A stretch of DNA of 64,000 nt from Agreia sp. COWG (GTDB taxonomy: Bacteria > Actinomycetota > Actinomycetes > Actinomycetales > Microbacteriaceae). The notes below the pieces were generated by a model. The model worked only from the letters and a program-made list of their open reading frames with translations. It was not told the DNA's origin and made no database searches. Both the position numbers and the translations under genes were made by a program. Positions 9,063 through 18,183 of this stretch are shown here, in pieces. The stretch's first letter is position 1. Every line of letters begins with the position of its first letter. Where the stretch lies: NCBI RefSeq assembly GCF_904528075.1, contig NZ_LR882035.1, positions 1,798,001 to 1,862,000 on the forward strand, in the 5' to 3' direction.

Positions 9063-9068
9063 TAAACT
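9063..9068 (+). promoter_or_regulatory. -10 box of gabT
   Basis: TAAACT ends nine bases before the gabT ATG at 9078. No purine-rich ribosome site lies between them, so the message should be leaderless or nearly so. Confidence 0.5.
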
Positions 9069-9077
9069 CGACGCATC

Positions 9078-10430
9078 ATGACAGACACCCTCACTTCCTC
9101 GTTCACCGTCGCCCAGGAGCGCAAGATCGTCACGGCGATCCCCGGCCCCCAGAGCATTGCGCTGCACGAGCGACGCCTGGCCGTGGTGCCCGTGGGCGTC
9201 GGAACGGCATTGCCGATCTACATCGAGAGGGCCAACGGCGCCATTCTGGTCGATGCCGACGGCAATCAGTTCATCGACCTGGGCGCGGGCATCGGCGTGA
9301 CCACGGTCGGTCACACGTCGGCGGCCGTCATCGAGGCCGCCGCCGCTCAGCTGGGCAAGGTCACCCACACCCTGTTCACCGTCACACCGTACGAAGAATA
9401 CGTGAGGGTCGCCGAGCTGCTCGCCGAGCACACGCCCGGAGACTTCGCCAAGAAGACCGTGCTCGTGAACTCGGGTGCCGAGGCGGTCGAGAACGCGGTG
9501 AAGATCGCCCGCAAGTACACCCGGCGCACCGGTGTCGCCGTGCTGGAGCACGCCTACCACGGTCGTACCAACCTCACGATGGCCATGAACTTCAAGGCGG
9601 CCCCGTACTCCACCGGATTCGGACCGTTCGCGAGCGATGTCTACCGCGCGCCGAACTCGTACCCGTACCACGACGGCCTGTCGGGCGCCGAGGCCGCGGC
9701 CCGCACGATCTCGTACCTCGAAAAGACGGTCGGAGCCGTCGATCTCGCGTGCCTGGTCGTCGAGCCCATCCAGGGCGAGGGCGGATTCGTCGTTCCGGCC
9801 GATGGCTACCTGACGGCCCTGCAGGCGTGGTGCACGCAGAACGGCATCGTCTTCATCGCCGACGAGATCCAGAGCGGCATGGCCCGCACGGGCGCGTACT
9901 TCGCGAGCGAGCACTTCGGCCTCGTGCCCGACATGGTGCTGAGTGCCAAGGGCATCGCCGGCGGACTGCCGCTCGCGGGCGTCACCGGTCGCGCCGAGAT
10001 CATGGACGCCGCCCTCCCCGGCGGACTCGGCGGCACATTCGGCGGCAACCCGGTGGCGGCAGCCGCAGCCGTCGCCGTCTTCGGCCAGATCGAGCAGCAG
10101 AACCTGCTGGCCGAGGCCACCCGCATCGAGCAGACGCTCATCACGGGGCTCGAGGCACTGGCTGCGAAGTACGACATCATCGGCGAGATCCGTGGCATCG
10201 GTGCGATGATCGCCATGGAACTCGTGCAGCCCGGAACGGGCTCCACCACCAAGCAGCCCAACGCCGAGGCCGTGAACGCGATCGTCGCGCACGCCGCGTC
10301 GAACGGTGTGCTGGTCCTGAACGCGGGAACCTACGGCAACGTGATCCGGTTTCTGCCGAGCCTCGCCATCTCCGACGCCCTGCTCGTTGACGCGCTCAGC
10401 GTCATCGACGAGGCGATGGCCACGCTGTGA
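9078..10430 (+). CDS. gabT: 4-aminobutyrate--2-oxoglutarate aminotransferase
   Basis: PLP enzyme (class III, fold type I) that converts GABA and 2-oxoglutarate to succinate semialdehyde and glutamate. 450 residues, full length. Visible marks are the cofactor region VNSGAEAVENAVKIARKYT, the aromatic clamp HAYHGRTNLTMAMN, the catalytic DE pair in FIADEIQSGMARTG and the Schiff-base lysine in LSAKGIAGGLPLAG. Typical GabT start and end. It overlaps the following asparaginase start as GTGA, so nitrogen salvage from GABA and asparagine is probably co-transcribed. Other omega-amino acids could be substrates; no succinate-semialdehyde dehydrogenase is adjacent. Confidence 0.93.
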   Translation: MTDTLTSSFTVAQERKIVTAIPGPQSIALHERRLAVVPVGVGTALPIYIERANGAILVDADGNQFIDLGAGIGVTTVGHTSAAVIEAAAAQLGKVTHTLFTVTPYEEYVRVAELLAEHTPGDFAKKTVLVNSGAEAVENAVKIARKYTRRTGVAVLEHAYHGRTNLTMAMNFKAAPYSTGFGPFASDVYRAPNSYPYHDGLSGAEAAARTISYLEKTVGAVDLACLVVEPIQGEGGFVVPADGYLTALQAWCTQNGIVFIADEIQSGMARTGAYFASEHFGLVPDMVLSAKGIAGGLPLAGVTGRAEIMDAALPGGLGGTFGGNPVAAAAAVAVFGQIEQQNLLAEATRIEQTLITGLEALAAKYDIIGEIRGIGAMIAMELVQPGTGSTTKQPNAEAVNAIVAHAASNGVLVLNAGTYGNVIRFLPSLAISDALLVDALSVIDEAMATL

Positions 10431-11416
10431 CCTCGCCGCAGACCGCCGTGAGCGGCACCATGGGTGTCGACGAGGCGGTCGAGCTGGCCGTGCTCGAGCG
10501 CAGTGGGTTCGTTGAGTCGCGCCACGCGGGCGCGGCCGTTGTCGTGGGGCCGGATGGCGACATCCTCGAGCAGCTCGGCGATCCGTCCGCGCCCGTGTTT
10601 CCGAGATCGAGCCTCAAGCCGTTCCAGGCCCTCGCCGTGCGCGAGGCCGGCGTTCACCTGTCGCCCCTGCAGACGGCGCTCTCGATGGCGAGCCACGGGG
10701 GAACCTCTGCCCACGTCGACGTGGTGCGCAGCATCCTCGCCGAAGCAGCCCTCGGCGAAGACGACCTCGGCTGCCCGGCCGACTGGCCCGGCGCGCGATC
10801 GGCCCGCGACGAGGTCGTCCGGTCCGGTGGCGGGCCTTCCCGGCTCTACATGAACTGCTCGGGCAAACACGCCGCGATGCTGGTCGCCTGTGTGCAGAAC
10901 GGCTGGCCGACCGACGGGTACCTCGACCCCTCGCACCCGTTGCAGCAACGGGTCTCGGCACTGATCGAGCGCGAGACGGGTGAGCGCATCGCGGCATCCG
11001 GAGTCGACGGCTGCGGCGCCCCCGTTCACGCCATTTCGCTCGTCGCCTTGGCCCGCGGCGTCTCACGCATCGCGCAGCGACCCACCTCCGACGCCGAAGC
11101 CCTCGTCGACGCCGTGCTCGCCAATGGGTGGGCCGTCGACTCCCCCGGCGAGCAGAACACGCTCGTCATCGAGAGGCTGGGCCTGTTCGCGAAGCTCGGT
11201 GCTGAGGGAGTGATGGTCATCTCCACGACGTCGGGAACGGCCGTCGCCCTCAAGATTCTCGACGGCAGTCTGCGCACAGCCACCATCGTGGCGCTCGAGC
11301 TGCTCGTTCGAAACGGCGTTCTCGATCGCTCGGCACTCGACACACTGCTTCATGAGTTCGACCTCGATGTGCTGGGTGGCGGGGTTCCCGTCGGCCGCCT
11401 CCGCGTCACAGCCTGA
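10427..11416 (+). CDS. Asparaginase, Asparaginase_II (PF06089-type) family
   Basis: Predicted to hydrolyse L-asparagine to aspartate and ammonia. This 329-residue protein belongs to the actinobacterial/rhizobial thermolabile type, unrelated to the bacterial AnsA/AnsB fold. Diagnostic stretches are PRSSLKPFQALA, MASHGGTSAHVDVVRS, YMNCSGKHAAMLVAC and GVDGCGAPVHAISL, which include the conserved Ser-x-x-Lys and Cys residues. No signal peptide, hence cytoplasmic. The GTG start overlaps the gabT stop by four bases. Its 3' end overlaps the convergent FtsK-like gene by 11 bases, so no room for a separate terminator exists between them. Confidence 0.88.
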   Translation: MTSPQTAVSGTMGVDEAVELAVLERSGFVESRHAGAAVVVGPDGDILEQLGDPSAPVFPRSSLKPFQALAVREAGVHLSPLQTALSMASHGGTSAHVDVVRSILAEAALGEDDLGCPADWPGARSARDEVVRSGGGPSRLYMNCSGKHAAMLVACVQNGWPTDGYLDPSHPLQQRVSALIERETGERIAASGVDGCGAPVHAISLVALARGVSRIAQRPTSDAEALVDAVLANGWAVDSPGEQNTLVIERLGLFAKLGAEGVMVISTTSGTAVALKILDGSLRTATIVALELLVRNGVLDRSALDTLLHEFDLDVLGGGVPVGRLRVTA

Positions 11417-14273
11417 AGCGGTGAAAAACCTCTGGGTCGACACGGCTGACGCATCCATCGATCCCGAGCAGCCATAGCGCGGGCCGCGACCGCTCCACCG
11501 GGGGCGGCAGCTCCCGCCGCCTCGTGAGAGAGCGAAACTCTGCGAGCGAGCACCCGTCGAACAAGATGGGTATCGATCGCCGCAGCGACTGGAGTGCGCT
11601 CCACGCGCTGAGCCAGGAATCGGATTCGGCCACGACCCAGCTGTCGTCATCGAGGCCGGCGCCCACAGCAACGTCGCCGATCTCGAGCACCCGGATGTCC
11701 GCTGCCGGGCTCCGCACGCCACCGTCACGATAGGCGCGAACGTTCGGGGTCGCGACAAGGAGTCTCCGTGGCAGCGCCGACGGCGAGGTGCGTCGATCGG
11801 CATCGGTGTCTGCCCGACGAGCGGGCGACTCGTCCGACACCGCCACCTGCAGCCGAACTCCTCGCCAGTGCCCGGCCCCGGCCCCGAGAGAGGGATCGTA
11901 ATCGCGCGCCGCGCCATCGGCCATCAGATACTCCTGTTTGCTCGAGAATCGCAACAGGATGCGCTCGGCGAACAGCGGCGCGAGTGGCGACAGCGCGCCG
12001 ACCATCCGTTGGGCGCTCGCCACGACGGTGACGCCAAGCGCCGGGCCATCCCGGAGCAGCAACTGCACCCTCGCGACGAACTCGGTCTGGTGCTCCGTGC
12101 CGAAGGAGCCCACCAGCGAGTCCAGGTCGTCGAGCACGAGCAGAGTCGGCACCTCGCGCGAAGATCCGGTCGTCTGTGGCGGGAGGTGAGCCAGGGACTC
12201 GACACGATCCCACGCCTCCTCGAGGCCGGACGGCCGGATCACCGCATCCGTCTGTTGCGATCGGATCGTGTGGAGCAACGTCGACTTGCCCGCTCCCGCC
12301 GAGCCGAGTACCAGCAGGGGCCCGTGGCGCGTTTCGTCGAAGTGAGCGGGAGGCTGAGCCTGATCTTCCGGTACGTCGAAGAGGCCGATCACCACGCCGG
12401 CTTCGGTGGCCCGCAGCCCCTCGATGGCGAGTCGTTCGGGCAGCGGTGGCAGCCACGGGCGGCGCGCGGGCGGATCTGCCGCCGGTGTGTGGCGACGGTG
12501 CCCGGATGCCGCGGTGTGCGCCACCTGCACCAGCACCGGCGGTTCCCCTCCCACCGCGACATAGCAGCGGCCCCGCTGCGTGGCGGGGAGAGTCGACGCT
12601 GCGGGGCTGCCGATGAGCGCGGAGGAGTCCGCCGCGTTGGTGACCCGCAGGGACAGCCGCAGCTCGCAGTTGGCGAGCAGGGAATCACGCACGACGCCGG
12701 CGGGCCTCTGAGTGCACAGGATGAGGTGCATCCCCAGTGACCGTCCCCGCGCCGCGATGTCGGAGAACACGTCGTGCAGCGAGGGGAACCCGCTCAGCAT
12801 GGCGGCGAATTCGTCGACCACGATCACGAGCCGCGCCATGCGTCCGGCCAGGGCGGGGTCGGCGATACCTCTCGCGCCCTGGTCGCGAAGCACGCGCTCC
12901 CTGTGTCGGATCTCGGCGTTGAGGCTCGAGAGAGCCCTCAGGGCACCCGTCGGATCGAGGTCGGTGATGAGTCCGACACAGTGCGGCAGCGAGGTCAGGC
13001 CGTCGAACGCCGAGCCACCCTTGAAGTCGACGAGCAGCACGGTGACCTCCGCCGGGGTGCGGGAGGCCGTGATCGCCGCCACCCAGGTGACGAGGAGCTC
13101 GCTCTTACCGCTGCCGGTCGTGCCTCCCACCACCGCGTGGGGTCCCTGGGCGACGAGATCGAGGGCGAAGGTGCCGCCGTCGGTAGCCACGCCTATCGCA
13201 GCGGTGAGGTCGGAGGAATGAGGCGACGGCGGCGCCGGCTGCAACTCGTGCGCCGCAACGTAGAGGGGCAATGTGCGTGAGCGCGCGCCTAATGAGTGAG
13301 CCCGTGCGGCGAGCACGACGGCGAACTCTGTCGCCTGCAGCACTGAGACGAACTCGGCCGTGATCGAGCCATGCGCCGATTCGTCGGGGTGGCGCACCAC
13401 GGTGACCCCGCGGCTCGGATCGACCACGAGCACAACCGTGGCTTCGCTCGGTACCCCGTCGAGGTTCGAGGAGGTGAGAACGAATGCCCCGGGCGACGCG
13501 GGCCGGGCGCCAGATGACGCACCGAGCCGGATCGGCTCCGCTTCGTCGTGAGGAAAACCTTCCACCCAAGACCACGACGCAGAGTCCGCCGCCCCGCCAT
13601 GCACGAATGATGTCCGATGCCACGGGATCGCCGCCGCGAGCTGAACGACGAAGCCCCGGGCGACCGCCTCCGCGAGCCTGTGATGCCCGACGACGACGAT
13701 CCGGGCCGGCGCCGGAGCGAGGAGCGGCGCATCCTGCAGTGCGAGGGCGTAGGAGCGAAGCTGCTGCGCATCGTCGTCATCGCCTGTTCCTCCCTCCACC
13801 CTCAGCGAGCTGCGACGGGTGGCCGTGCCGAGCCGAACGCGCATCGACGCCACCTCGGCCGCCGCCGGACCGATGGGATCGGCGACGCAGTGAGCCGCCG
13901 ATGGTGCGGTTCGCTCGAGTGCCTGCCGCTCCCTGGTGTGCAGAGAGCTCACGCTGCGTCGAAAGGCGATGCGAGCTTCAGCCAGAGCGCGTTCGTCTTT
14001 TCGCCGAGCTCGGCGCCCCGAAGCGGCACCGTCGAGCACGGTCGCGAGGGCGACGACGGGCGACAGCAGGGCGAAGACCAGCGCCAATGGGGATTGCAGC
14101 ACAGCCCACAGCACCGCGGCCCCGAGAAGGGGGGCGAGGCATCCGAAGACGGGGAACGGGGTGCGCGCCGGCGCGGCGGCCCGTGTGGGAACCCGTAGCG
14201 GTGCGTCTGCGTCTACCTCGACGGGAACAGATGATGCGGGCGACGACGTGGTGTGTCGACGCGCTCGGAACAT
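11406..14273 (-). CDS. EccC/FtsK-SpoIIIE-type double ATPase
   Basis: Membrane-anchored motor of 955 residues resembling the EccC ATPase of type VII (ESX) secretion. Order: two N-terminal hydrophobic helices (PFPVFGCLAPLLGAAVLW and the next segment), a cytoplasmic linker, a first ATPase domain with Walker A GGTTGSGKSELL, Walker B LLVDFKGGSAF and RLVIVVDEFAAML, then a second, more degenerate domain with Walker A GSAGAGKSTLL and TLLVLDDLDSLVG. EccC usually has three such domains. Start at the ATG of MFRARRHTT; the upstream in-frame codons look non-coding. It is followed upstream by FHA and PP2C genes, suggesting phospho-control. No WXG100 gene, EccB/D/E or mycosin is seen, so the transported substrate is unknown. 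Confidence 0.85.
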   Translation of the reverse strand: MFRARRHTTSSPASSVPVEVDADAPLRVPTRAAAPARTPFPVFGCLAPLLGAAVLWAVLQSPLALVFALLSPVVALATVLDGAASGRRARRKDERALAEARIAFRRSVSSLHTRERQALERTAPSAAHCVADPIGPAAAEVASMRVRLGTATRRSSLRVEGGTGDDDDAQQLRSYALALQDAPLLAPAPARIVVVGHHRLAEAVARGFVVQLAAAIPWHRTSFVHGGAADSASWSWVEGFPHDEAEPIRLGASSGARPASPGAFVLTSSNLDGVPSEATVVLVVDPSRGVTVVRHPDESAHGSITAEFVSVLQATEFAVVLAARAHSLGARSRTLPLYVAAHELQPAPPSPHSSDLTAAIGVATDGGTFALDLVAQGPHAVVGGTTGSGKSELLVTWVAAITASRTPAEVTVLLVDFKGGSAFDGLTSLPHCVGLITDLDPTGALRALSSLNAEIRHRERVLRDQGARGIADPALAGRMARLVIVVDEFAAMLSGFPSLHDVFSDIAARGRSLGMHLILCTQRPAGVVRDSLLANCELRLSLRVTNAADSSALIGSPAASTLPATQRGRCYVAVGGEPPVLVQVAHTAASGHRRHTPAADPPARRPWLPPLPERLAIEGLRATEAGVVIGLFDVPEDQAQPPAHFDETRHGPLLVLGSAGAGKSTLLHTIRSQQTDAVIRPSGLEEAWDRVESLAHLPPQTTGSSREVPTLLVLDDLDSLVGSFGTEHQTEFVARVQLLLRDGPALGVTVVASAQRMVGALSPLAPLFAERILLRFSSKQEYLMADGAARDYDPSLGAGAGHWRGVRLQVAVSDESPARRADTDADRRTSPSALPRRLLVATPNVRAYRDGGVRSPAADIRVLEIGDVAVGAGLDDDSWVVAESDSWLSAWSALQSLRRSIPILFDGCSLAEFRSLTRRRELPPPVERSRPALWLLGIDGCVSRVDPEVFHRFRL

Positions 14274-14397
14274 ACCCCCAGTACAGCCTGGGCCACCGCG
14301 CAGAATTCGCGGTCGGGGCCTTCCTGTGGACAATCCCTGCATCCTCGTCGGAGTCGCGGAGAGGCTCAGCCGGGGTGCAGACAGCTAACGCATTCGA

Positions 14398-14919
14398 CTA
14401 GAGAACGTCGAAGAACTGCTCCCCGATGCGGATCCGCGTTCCTCGGGACACGCCGTATCGCTCGCCGGGAACGGCCTCGAGCGGATCGCGCCCGGCGACA
14501 GAGATCGTCGTGCCGTTGCCGGAGCGTCGATCACTCACCCAGAACAGCCCAGCCTCGACGCCGAACTCGAGGTGGGTCTTCGACACCGACAGCTGCGGAT
14601 CGACGATGCGAACGAGTGCCAGCGACTCTTCGCCGGCGGCGGGAGTTGGGTTTCGACCGACGAGTCCGCCCCCCGTCACCTCGACGCGCTCCCCCGTGCT
14701 GAAGACGAGTGTGAAGGTGGCCGGCACCGGTGTCGACGACGCAACCGGGGCATCCGGCTTCACCCGTCTCGGCGTTGTCGCGGCACGTCGTCCCGATGAG
14801 ATGAGGGGCTCGACGCGCTGGGTGTCGCTCGTCGCGGACGCGGCGAGGACGGAGTTGCCGCATTCGCCGCAGAACATCGCGCCGGCCGGAAGGTAGGTGC
14901 CGCAGGTCTTGCACTTCAC
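14398..14919 (-). CDS. Zinc-ribbon and FHA-domain protein
   Basis: 173 residues. The N-terminus carries a zinc ribbon with CxxC knuckles at Cys3/Cys6 and Cys17/Cys20. A Ser/Thr/Pro-rich linker leads to a C-terminal FHA domain with GRNP, the Ser-x-x-His of VSKTHLEFG and the NG of RRSGNGTTI, the residues that contact phosphothreonine. No membrane segment. It probably reads phosphothreonine marks on a partner, plausibly the neighbouring ATPase or a kinase encoded elsewhere. Start chosen at the GTG with GGGA six bases upstream. It lies 13 bases from the PP2C gene, in one operon. Confidence 0.85.
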   Translation of the reverse strand: MKCKTCGTYLPAGAMFCGECGNSVLAASATSDTQRVEPLISSGRRAATTPRRVKPDAPVASSTPVPATFTLVFSTGERVEVTGGGLVGRNPTPAAGEESLALVRIVDPQLSVSKTHLEFGVEAGLFWVSDRRSGNGTTISVAGRDPLEAVPGERYGVSRGTRIRIGEQFFDVL

Positions 14920-14932
14920 AGTGGGTCCCGTC

Positions 14933-15757
14933 TCATCGGGCGGAGCCTCTCGGCTGTGTCAGGTCGACCTCGTCGCTGGCCTCGGTCACGTCGAGCACCA
15001 GCACGGTGACGTTGTCGCGGCCGCCGTTCGCGAGTGATGCGGCGACGAGTTCGCTCGCCGCTCGCTCGGCCGTCGCTGTCGTGGCCAGGTAATGCCTGAT
15101 TCCGTGGTCGGTGAGTTCTTTCGTCAGACCGTCTGAACAGACCAGGATGCGCTGGCCCGGCTCGATGGGGACCAGCGCGTAGTCGGGCACGGGCTTCTCG
15201 TGAAAGCCAACGGCACGGGTGATGATATTGCCGTCAGGATGCACGTCGGCCTGCTCCCGCGTGATGAGTCCGGCCGCCACCATCTCTTGAACCACCGAAT
15301 GATCGGTGGTGATCTGCTCAAGCTCTCCGTCGATGAAGAAGTAGACGCGCGAGTCTCCGATGTTGAATACGGCCCACTGGGCCTCGTCGTCGACGATGGT
15401 GAGGGCCACCCCGGTGACCGTGGTTCCGGTTCCGAGATTGCTCTCGTCTCCGACCAGGTCGATATCGGCGAGGGCCGATCCGAGGGCCGCGTCGATCGTG
15501 TCGGCGTCAATGTACGCGCGACCCGAGATGTCTCCGAGCCGCGTCACCACGGCGGCACTGGCGATGTCTCCGGCCGAGTGTCCTCCCATGCCGTCTGCGA
15601 CGGCGAACAGCGGCGGGTTCGCGACGACGCTGTCTTCGTTCACCGCCCGCTTGTTGCCCCTGTCGGTGAGAAACGACCACGTCAGGGTGAGTGTCGAATC
15701 TGCGGCGCCGGGGAGCGCGACGCTCACGTGGGCATTGCTGTCACCGATCTGGGTCAC
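14933..15757 (-). CDS. PP2C-family serine/threonine protein phosphatase
   Basis: Metal-dependent phosphatase removing phosphate from Ser/Thr residues, the usual partner of PknB-like kinases. 274 residues with all metal-binding motifs: RAVNEDSVV, FAVADGMGGHSAG, LVCSDGLTKEL and GGRDNVTVLVLDV. No transmembrane segment, unlike the longer PstP. The GTG at 15757 is chosen because a strong AGGAG sits eight bases upstream; an in-frame start at 15826 would run into the neighbouring FHA gene region. Between two FHA genes, it forms a phospho-signalling set, but no kinase gene is in the window. Confidence 0.92.
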   Translation of the reverse strand: MTQIGDSNAHVSVALPGAADSTLTLTWSFLTDRGNKRAVNEDSVVANPPLFAVADGMGGHSAGDIASAAVVTRLGDISGRAYIDADTIDAALGSALADIDLVGDESNLGTGTTVTGVALTIVDDEAQWAVFNIGDSRVYFFIDGELEQITTDHSVVQEMVAAGLITREQADVHPDGNIITRAVGFHEKPVPDYALVPIEPGQRILVCSDGLTKELTDHGIRHYLATTATAERAASELVAASLANGGRDNVTVLVLDVTEASDEVDLTQPRGSAR

Positions 15758-15835
15758 GGATTCATCTCCTCGACGCGCCGTTGTCGGGCATGCGCGCGCA
15801 TTCTCGGCAGCCGTACGCTGCCGCACAAACAGTGC

Positions 15836-16882
15836 TCAGTCCGCCCCGGGAAGAATCTCTATGACGTTGCCGTCACCGATGTCGATTCGACTGTAGGGCG
15901 GGAGGACGATCGATCCGCCCTGATGCAACTTTATCCGAGGAGCGCCGGGCAGTGTGACGAGCGTTCCGTTCGTCGACCTCAGGTCGGTCACCAAGACCTG
16001 ATCCTGTCGCTGGACGATCTCGAGGTGCGACGCCGACACCTCCTTGGTCGGTGACGGCACCTCGATCAGAACGACCTGGTCGGCATTCATCTGACGTGGT
16101 CCTCGAGGACGACGCCCGATATAGACGGGAACGTGCAGCTCGAACGGCGCCGCATTGCCGATGCGCACCCGAGCGGGGCGGTGAACCGAGCGTACGGGCT
16201 GCGCCGACACAGCCGGGCGTGGTCCGAGCCGCACCGGCGGCGGTGCCGTTTCGCTCTCTGGCGCTCCCCCGTGCCTGCCTCGTCGACGTTCCGGCGCTCG
16301 CTCGAGCGTGATCTCGGTGTCGTCCACGCCGACCAGGCCCTGGGCCCGAAGAGTAAGGCCGACTGATTGCTCGTCGAAGATCCAGGCGGCGTGAGAGCAG
16401 GCCACGATACCGGTGAGCAACGGCAACTCGGAGCCGTCGAGCCAGCGCAGGCGATCCGCCCCGTCGGACCCCGTGAGCGCGCGGAAGCGCACGGCCTCGA
16501 CGTCGCGGAAACTCGCCAGGTGCCAGGGCTGCAGCCCCTGCGACGAGAAGTGCTGCGGCGCCACGTCGCGACGGAGCACCTCCACCACGCAGTCGCCTCG
16601 GGCCACGACAGTGAGCACGACGTCTCCGCGCTCGTCCGGTTCCCACAGCGCGACGGCGAACGACCGGACTCCACCACGTGAGCGCAGCGGAATAGCCTGA
16701 ACCACGCTCTCGAGTGACCGGTCGGTTGAGGTGGCAGCGCCCCACACCGCGTCACGAACGACCGGCTCCATGTCGCCGAAGAGCACCGCGACGAGGCCGG
16801 GGGCTGCCACGAGCACCATCCGTCCATCCTGCAGGTGCGGCGAGTACACGAGCTGTGCCGTCTGCTGGTGGTCTGAGGTCAC
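15836..16882 (-). CDS. FHA-domain protein with an uncharacterised N-terminal domain
   Basis: 348 residues. The last third is a clear FHA domain: IGRRPRGPR, the Ser-x-x-His of VSASHLEIV and DLRSTNGTLVT. The first two thirds, starting near LVYSPHLQDGRMVLVAAP, are not recognised; they are rich in short beta-strand patterns and have no membrane segment. A linker rich in Arg and Pro joins the parts. The GTG start lies six bases after a TAGGCT box, so the phospho-signalling operon probably begins here with a leaderless message and runs through PP2C, zinc-ribbon FHA and the EccC-like ATPase. Confidence 0.85.
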   Translation of the reverse strand: MTSDHQQTAQLVYSPHLQDGRMVLVAAPGLVAVLFGDMEPVVRDAVWGAATSTDRSLESVVQAIPLRSRGGVRSFAVALWEPDERGDVVLTVVARGDCVVEVLRRDVAPQHFSSQGLQPWHLASFRDVEAVRFRALTGSDGADRLRWLDGSELPLLTGIVACSHAAWIFDEQSVGLTLRAQGLVGVDDTEITLERAPERRRGRHGGAPESETAPPPVRLGPRPAVSAQPVRSVHRPARVRIGNAAPFELHVPVYIGRRPRGPRQMNADQVVLIEVPSPTKEVSASHLEIVQRQDQVLVTDLRSTNGTLVTLPGAPRIKLHQGGSIVLPPYSRIDIGDGNVIEILPGAD

Positions 16883-16888
16883 TCCACG

Positions 16889-16894
16889 AGCCTA
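16889..16894 (-). promoter_or_regulatory. -10 box, leaderless promoter of the FHA/PP2C/ATPase operon
   Basis: TAGGCT on the minus strand ends six bases before the GTG at 16882. It is the best visible promoter for the four-gene run down to the EccC-like ATPase. Confidence 0.55.
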
Positions 16895-16914
16895 ATGTTC
16901 CACGCCCACCCTCA

Positions 16915-17994
16915 TTACAGCGGAGCCCGCCCCACCCACTCCGGAACCCGTCCGGCCGCGATGAGGTCACGGAAGAGCCGCGCGAGTTCATACCCCGGGG
17001 CGATGTCGAGAGCTCCGTCGATGTAGTCCCCCGCCGCGGATCCGTGGCCGCGAGCCCACTCGCACCAGGCGAGCATCGTCAGCGGCGCCGGTGTCCACGG
17101 CGCGGGCGCCAGGGAGACCAGGTATCGAAGAAGACGAATGGCACCCTCGAGCCTCAAGCCGCTCGGCCCCGACCGCCCCTCGCCGACGAACGTCTCCAGA
17201 ATGGAACCGGCAGGCACTGGCACCCCTCGGTGAAGCCTCTCGGTGTCGCCGGCCGCCCTGTCGCCAGATGGCCGGCCCCACGCGAGAGACATCAGGACGC
17301 AGTCGCGCGTCGCCTTGTCTCGGATGCTCCAGAGCAGTGCTGCGACCACCGGCGCGGGCAGGTCCGTCGGTGTCGTCTCGATCGCATCCGCCCAGAGCTG
17401 GCCCGCACATACCCACTGCCATAATCGTTCACGCTCTTCGGTGTCCTCGGTGATGCTGCCCGCATGCAGCACGACGTCTGCCCGAACAGCAGCCTCCCCG
17501 GGCTCGATGGCTTCGGCTCCCTGTCTGCGGAGGCTCGGATCGGCGCTCGCCCCGATCTCGTTGCTGAGATCGGAGTACAGCGGGCTGTCGATGAGCTCGG
17601 CGAGCGAGCCGCTCTCGTCGTCGAGGTACGAGGCCCAGCGGGTCTCCGATGAGCACAGGGCATCGATGATCCCGAGCCCGGCCGACGCCAGGCGAGTGAC
17701 GATCCGCTCTATCAACTCGCCCTTCGGTGGCAGGGCTCCACGCCACAGCTCATCGGAGTACACGGCGATGAGTACGGCGTCGACCCCGGGCACCCGGCTG
17801 ACGAGCCTCACCAGTGCATCGGCCACGTGCCGAGGATCGGCCTTCTCGGTGGGAATATCGATGCGCAGGGTTGCCGCCGTCCGCCGACTCTGAAAGGTCT
17901 GCACGACGATGCTCTCGACCGGGGCGTAGCCGAGCATGCGGGGCAGAGCCACCAAGAACTCGGCGGGTCTTTTGGCCTTGAAAGTTTCTGTCAT
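16915..17994 (-). CDS. DUF4192-family protein
   Basis: Actinobacterial protein family of unknown function, about 359 residues. The N-terminal signature, AEFLVALPRMLGYAPVESIV followed by a stretch on RIDIP, is characteristic. The C-terminal half is helical and contains a WCEWARGHGSAAGDYIDGAL region that looks TPR-like. No signal peptide or membrane segment. The ATG at 17994 is preferred over a GTG at 18009, because family members begin close to this point. It lies 32 bases upstream of the FHA gene on the same strand, but that gene has its own -10 box. Confidence 0.8.
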   Translation of the reverse strand: MTETFKAKRPAEFLVALPRMLGYAPVESIVVQTFQSRRTAATLRIDIPTEKADPRHVADALVRLVSRVPGVDAVLIAVYSDELWRGALPPKGELIERIVTRLASAGLGIIDALCSSETRWASYLDDESGSLAELIDSPLYSDLSNEIGASADPSLRRQGAEAIEPGEAAVRADVVLHAGSITEDTEERERLWQWVCAGQLWADAIETTPTDLPAPVVAALLWSIRDKATRDCVLMSLAWGRPSGDRAAGDTERLHRGVPVPAGSILETFVGEGRSGPSGLRLEGAIRLLRYLVSLAPAPWTPAPLTMLAWCEWARGHGSAAGDYIDGALDIAPGYELARLFRDLIAAGRVPEWVGRAPL

Positions 17995-18169
17995 TCGTCC
18001 AGGATTCACGCTCCGAGCGGGCGAAAGCAGATCGAACGGCTGTTGTGGGAGGTGATCGGGCTCGTTGACAGCGGGTGAGGAGCTGAGCGCATCCCCTCCT
18101 CCCCAAGACGGGCGTGCCGTCGACCATCCACGCCCGCAGCCGGGGCCGGGACCACGTCGAGGTGGACGC

Positions 18170-18175
18170 TAGGGT
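18170..18175 (+). promoter_or_regulatory. -10 box, leaderless promoter of tag
   Basis: TAGGGT ends eight bases before the ATG at 18184, with no ribosome-binding site between. It lies in the 189-base divergent space shared with the DUF4192 gene. Confidence 0.5.
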
Positions 18176-18183
18176 CGGTGGCT

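Noticed and set aside
14274..14397. Hidden WXG100 gene next to the EccC-like ATPase
   Set aside because: The gap is 124 bases, too short for a roughly 100-residue protein, and no WxG motif occurs in nearby frames.
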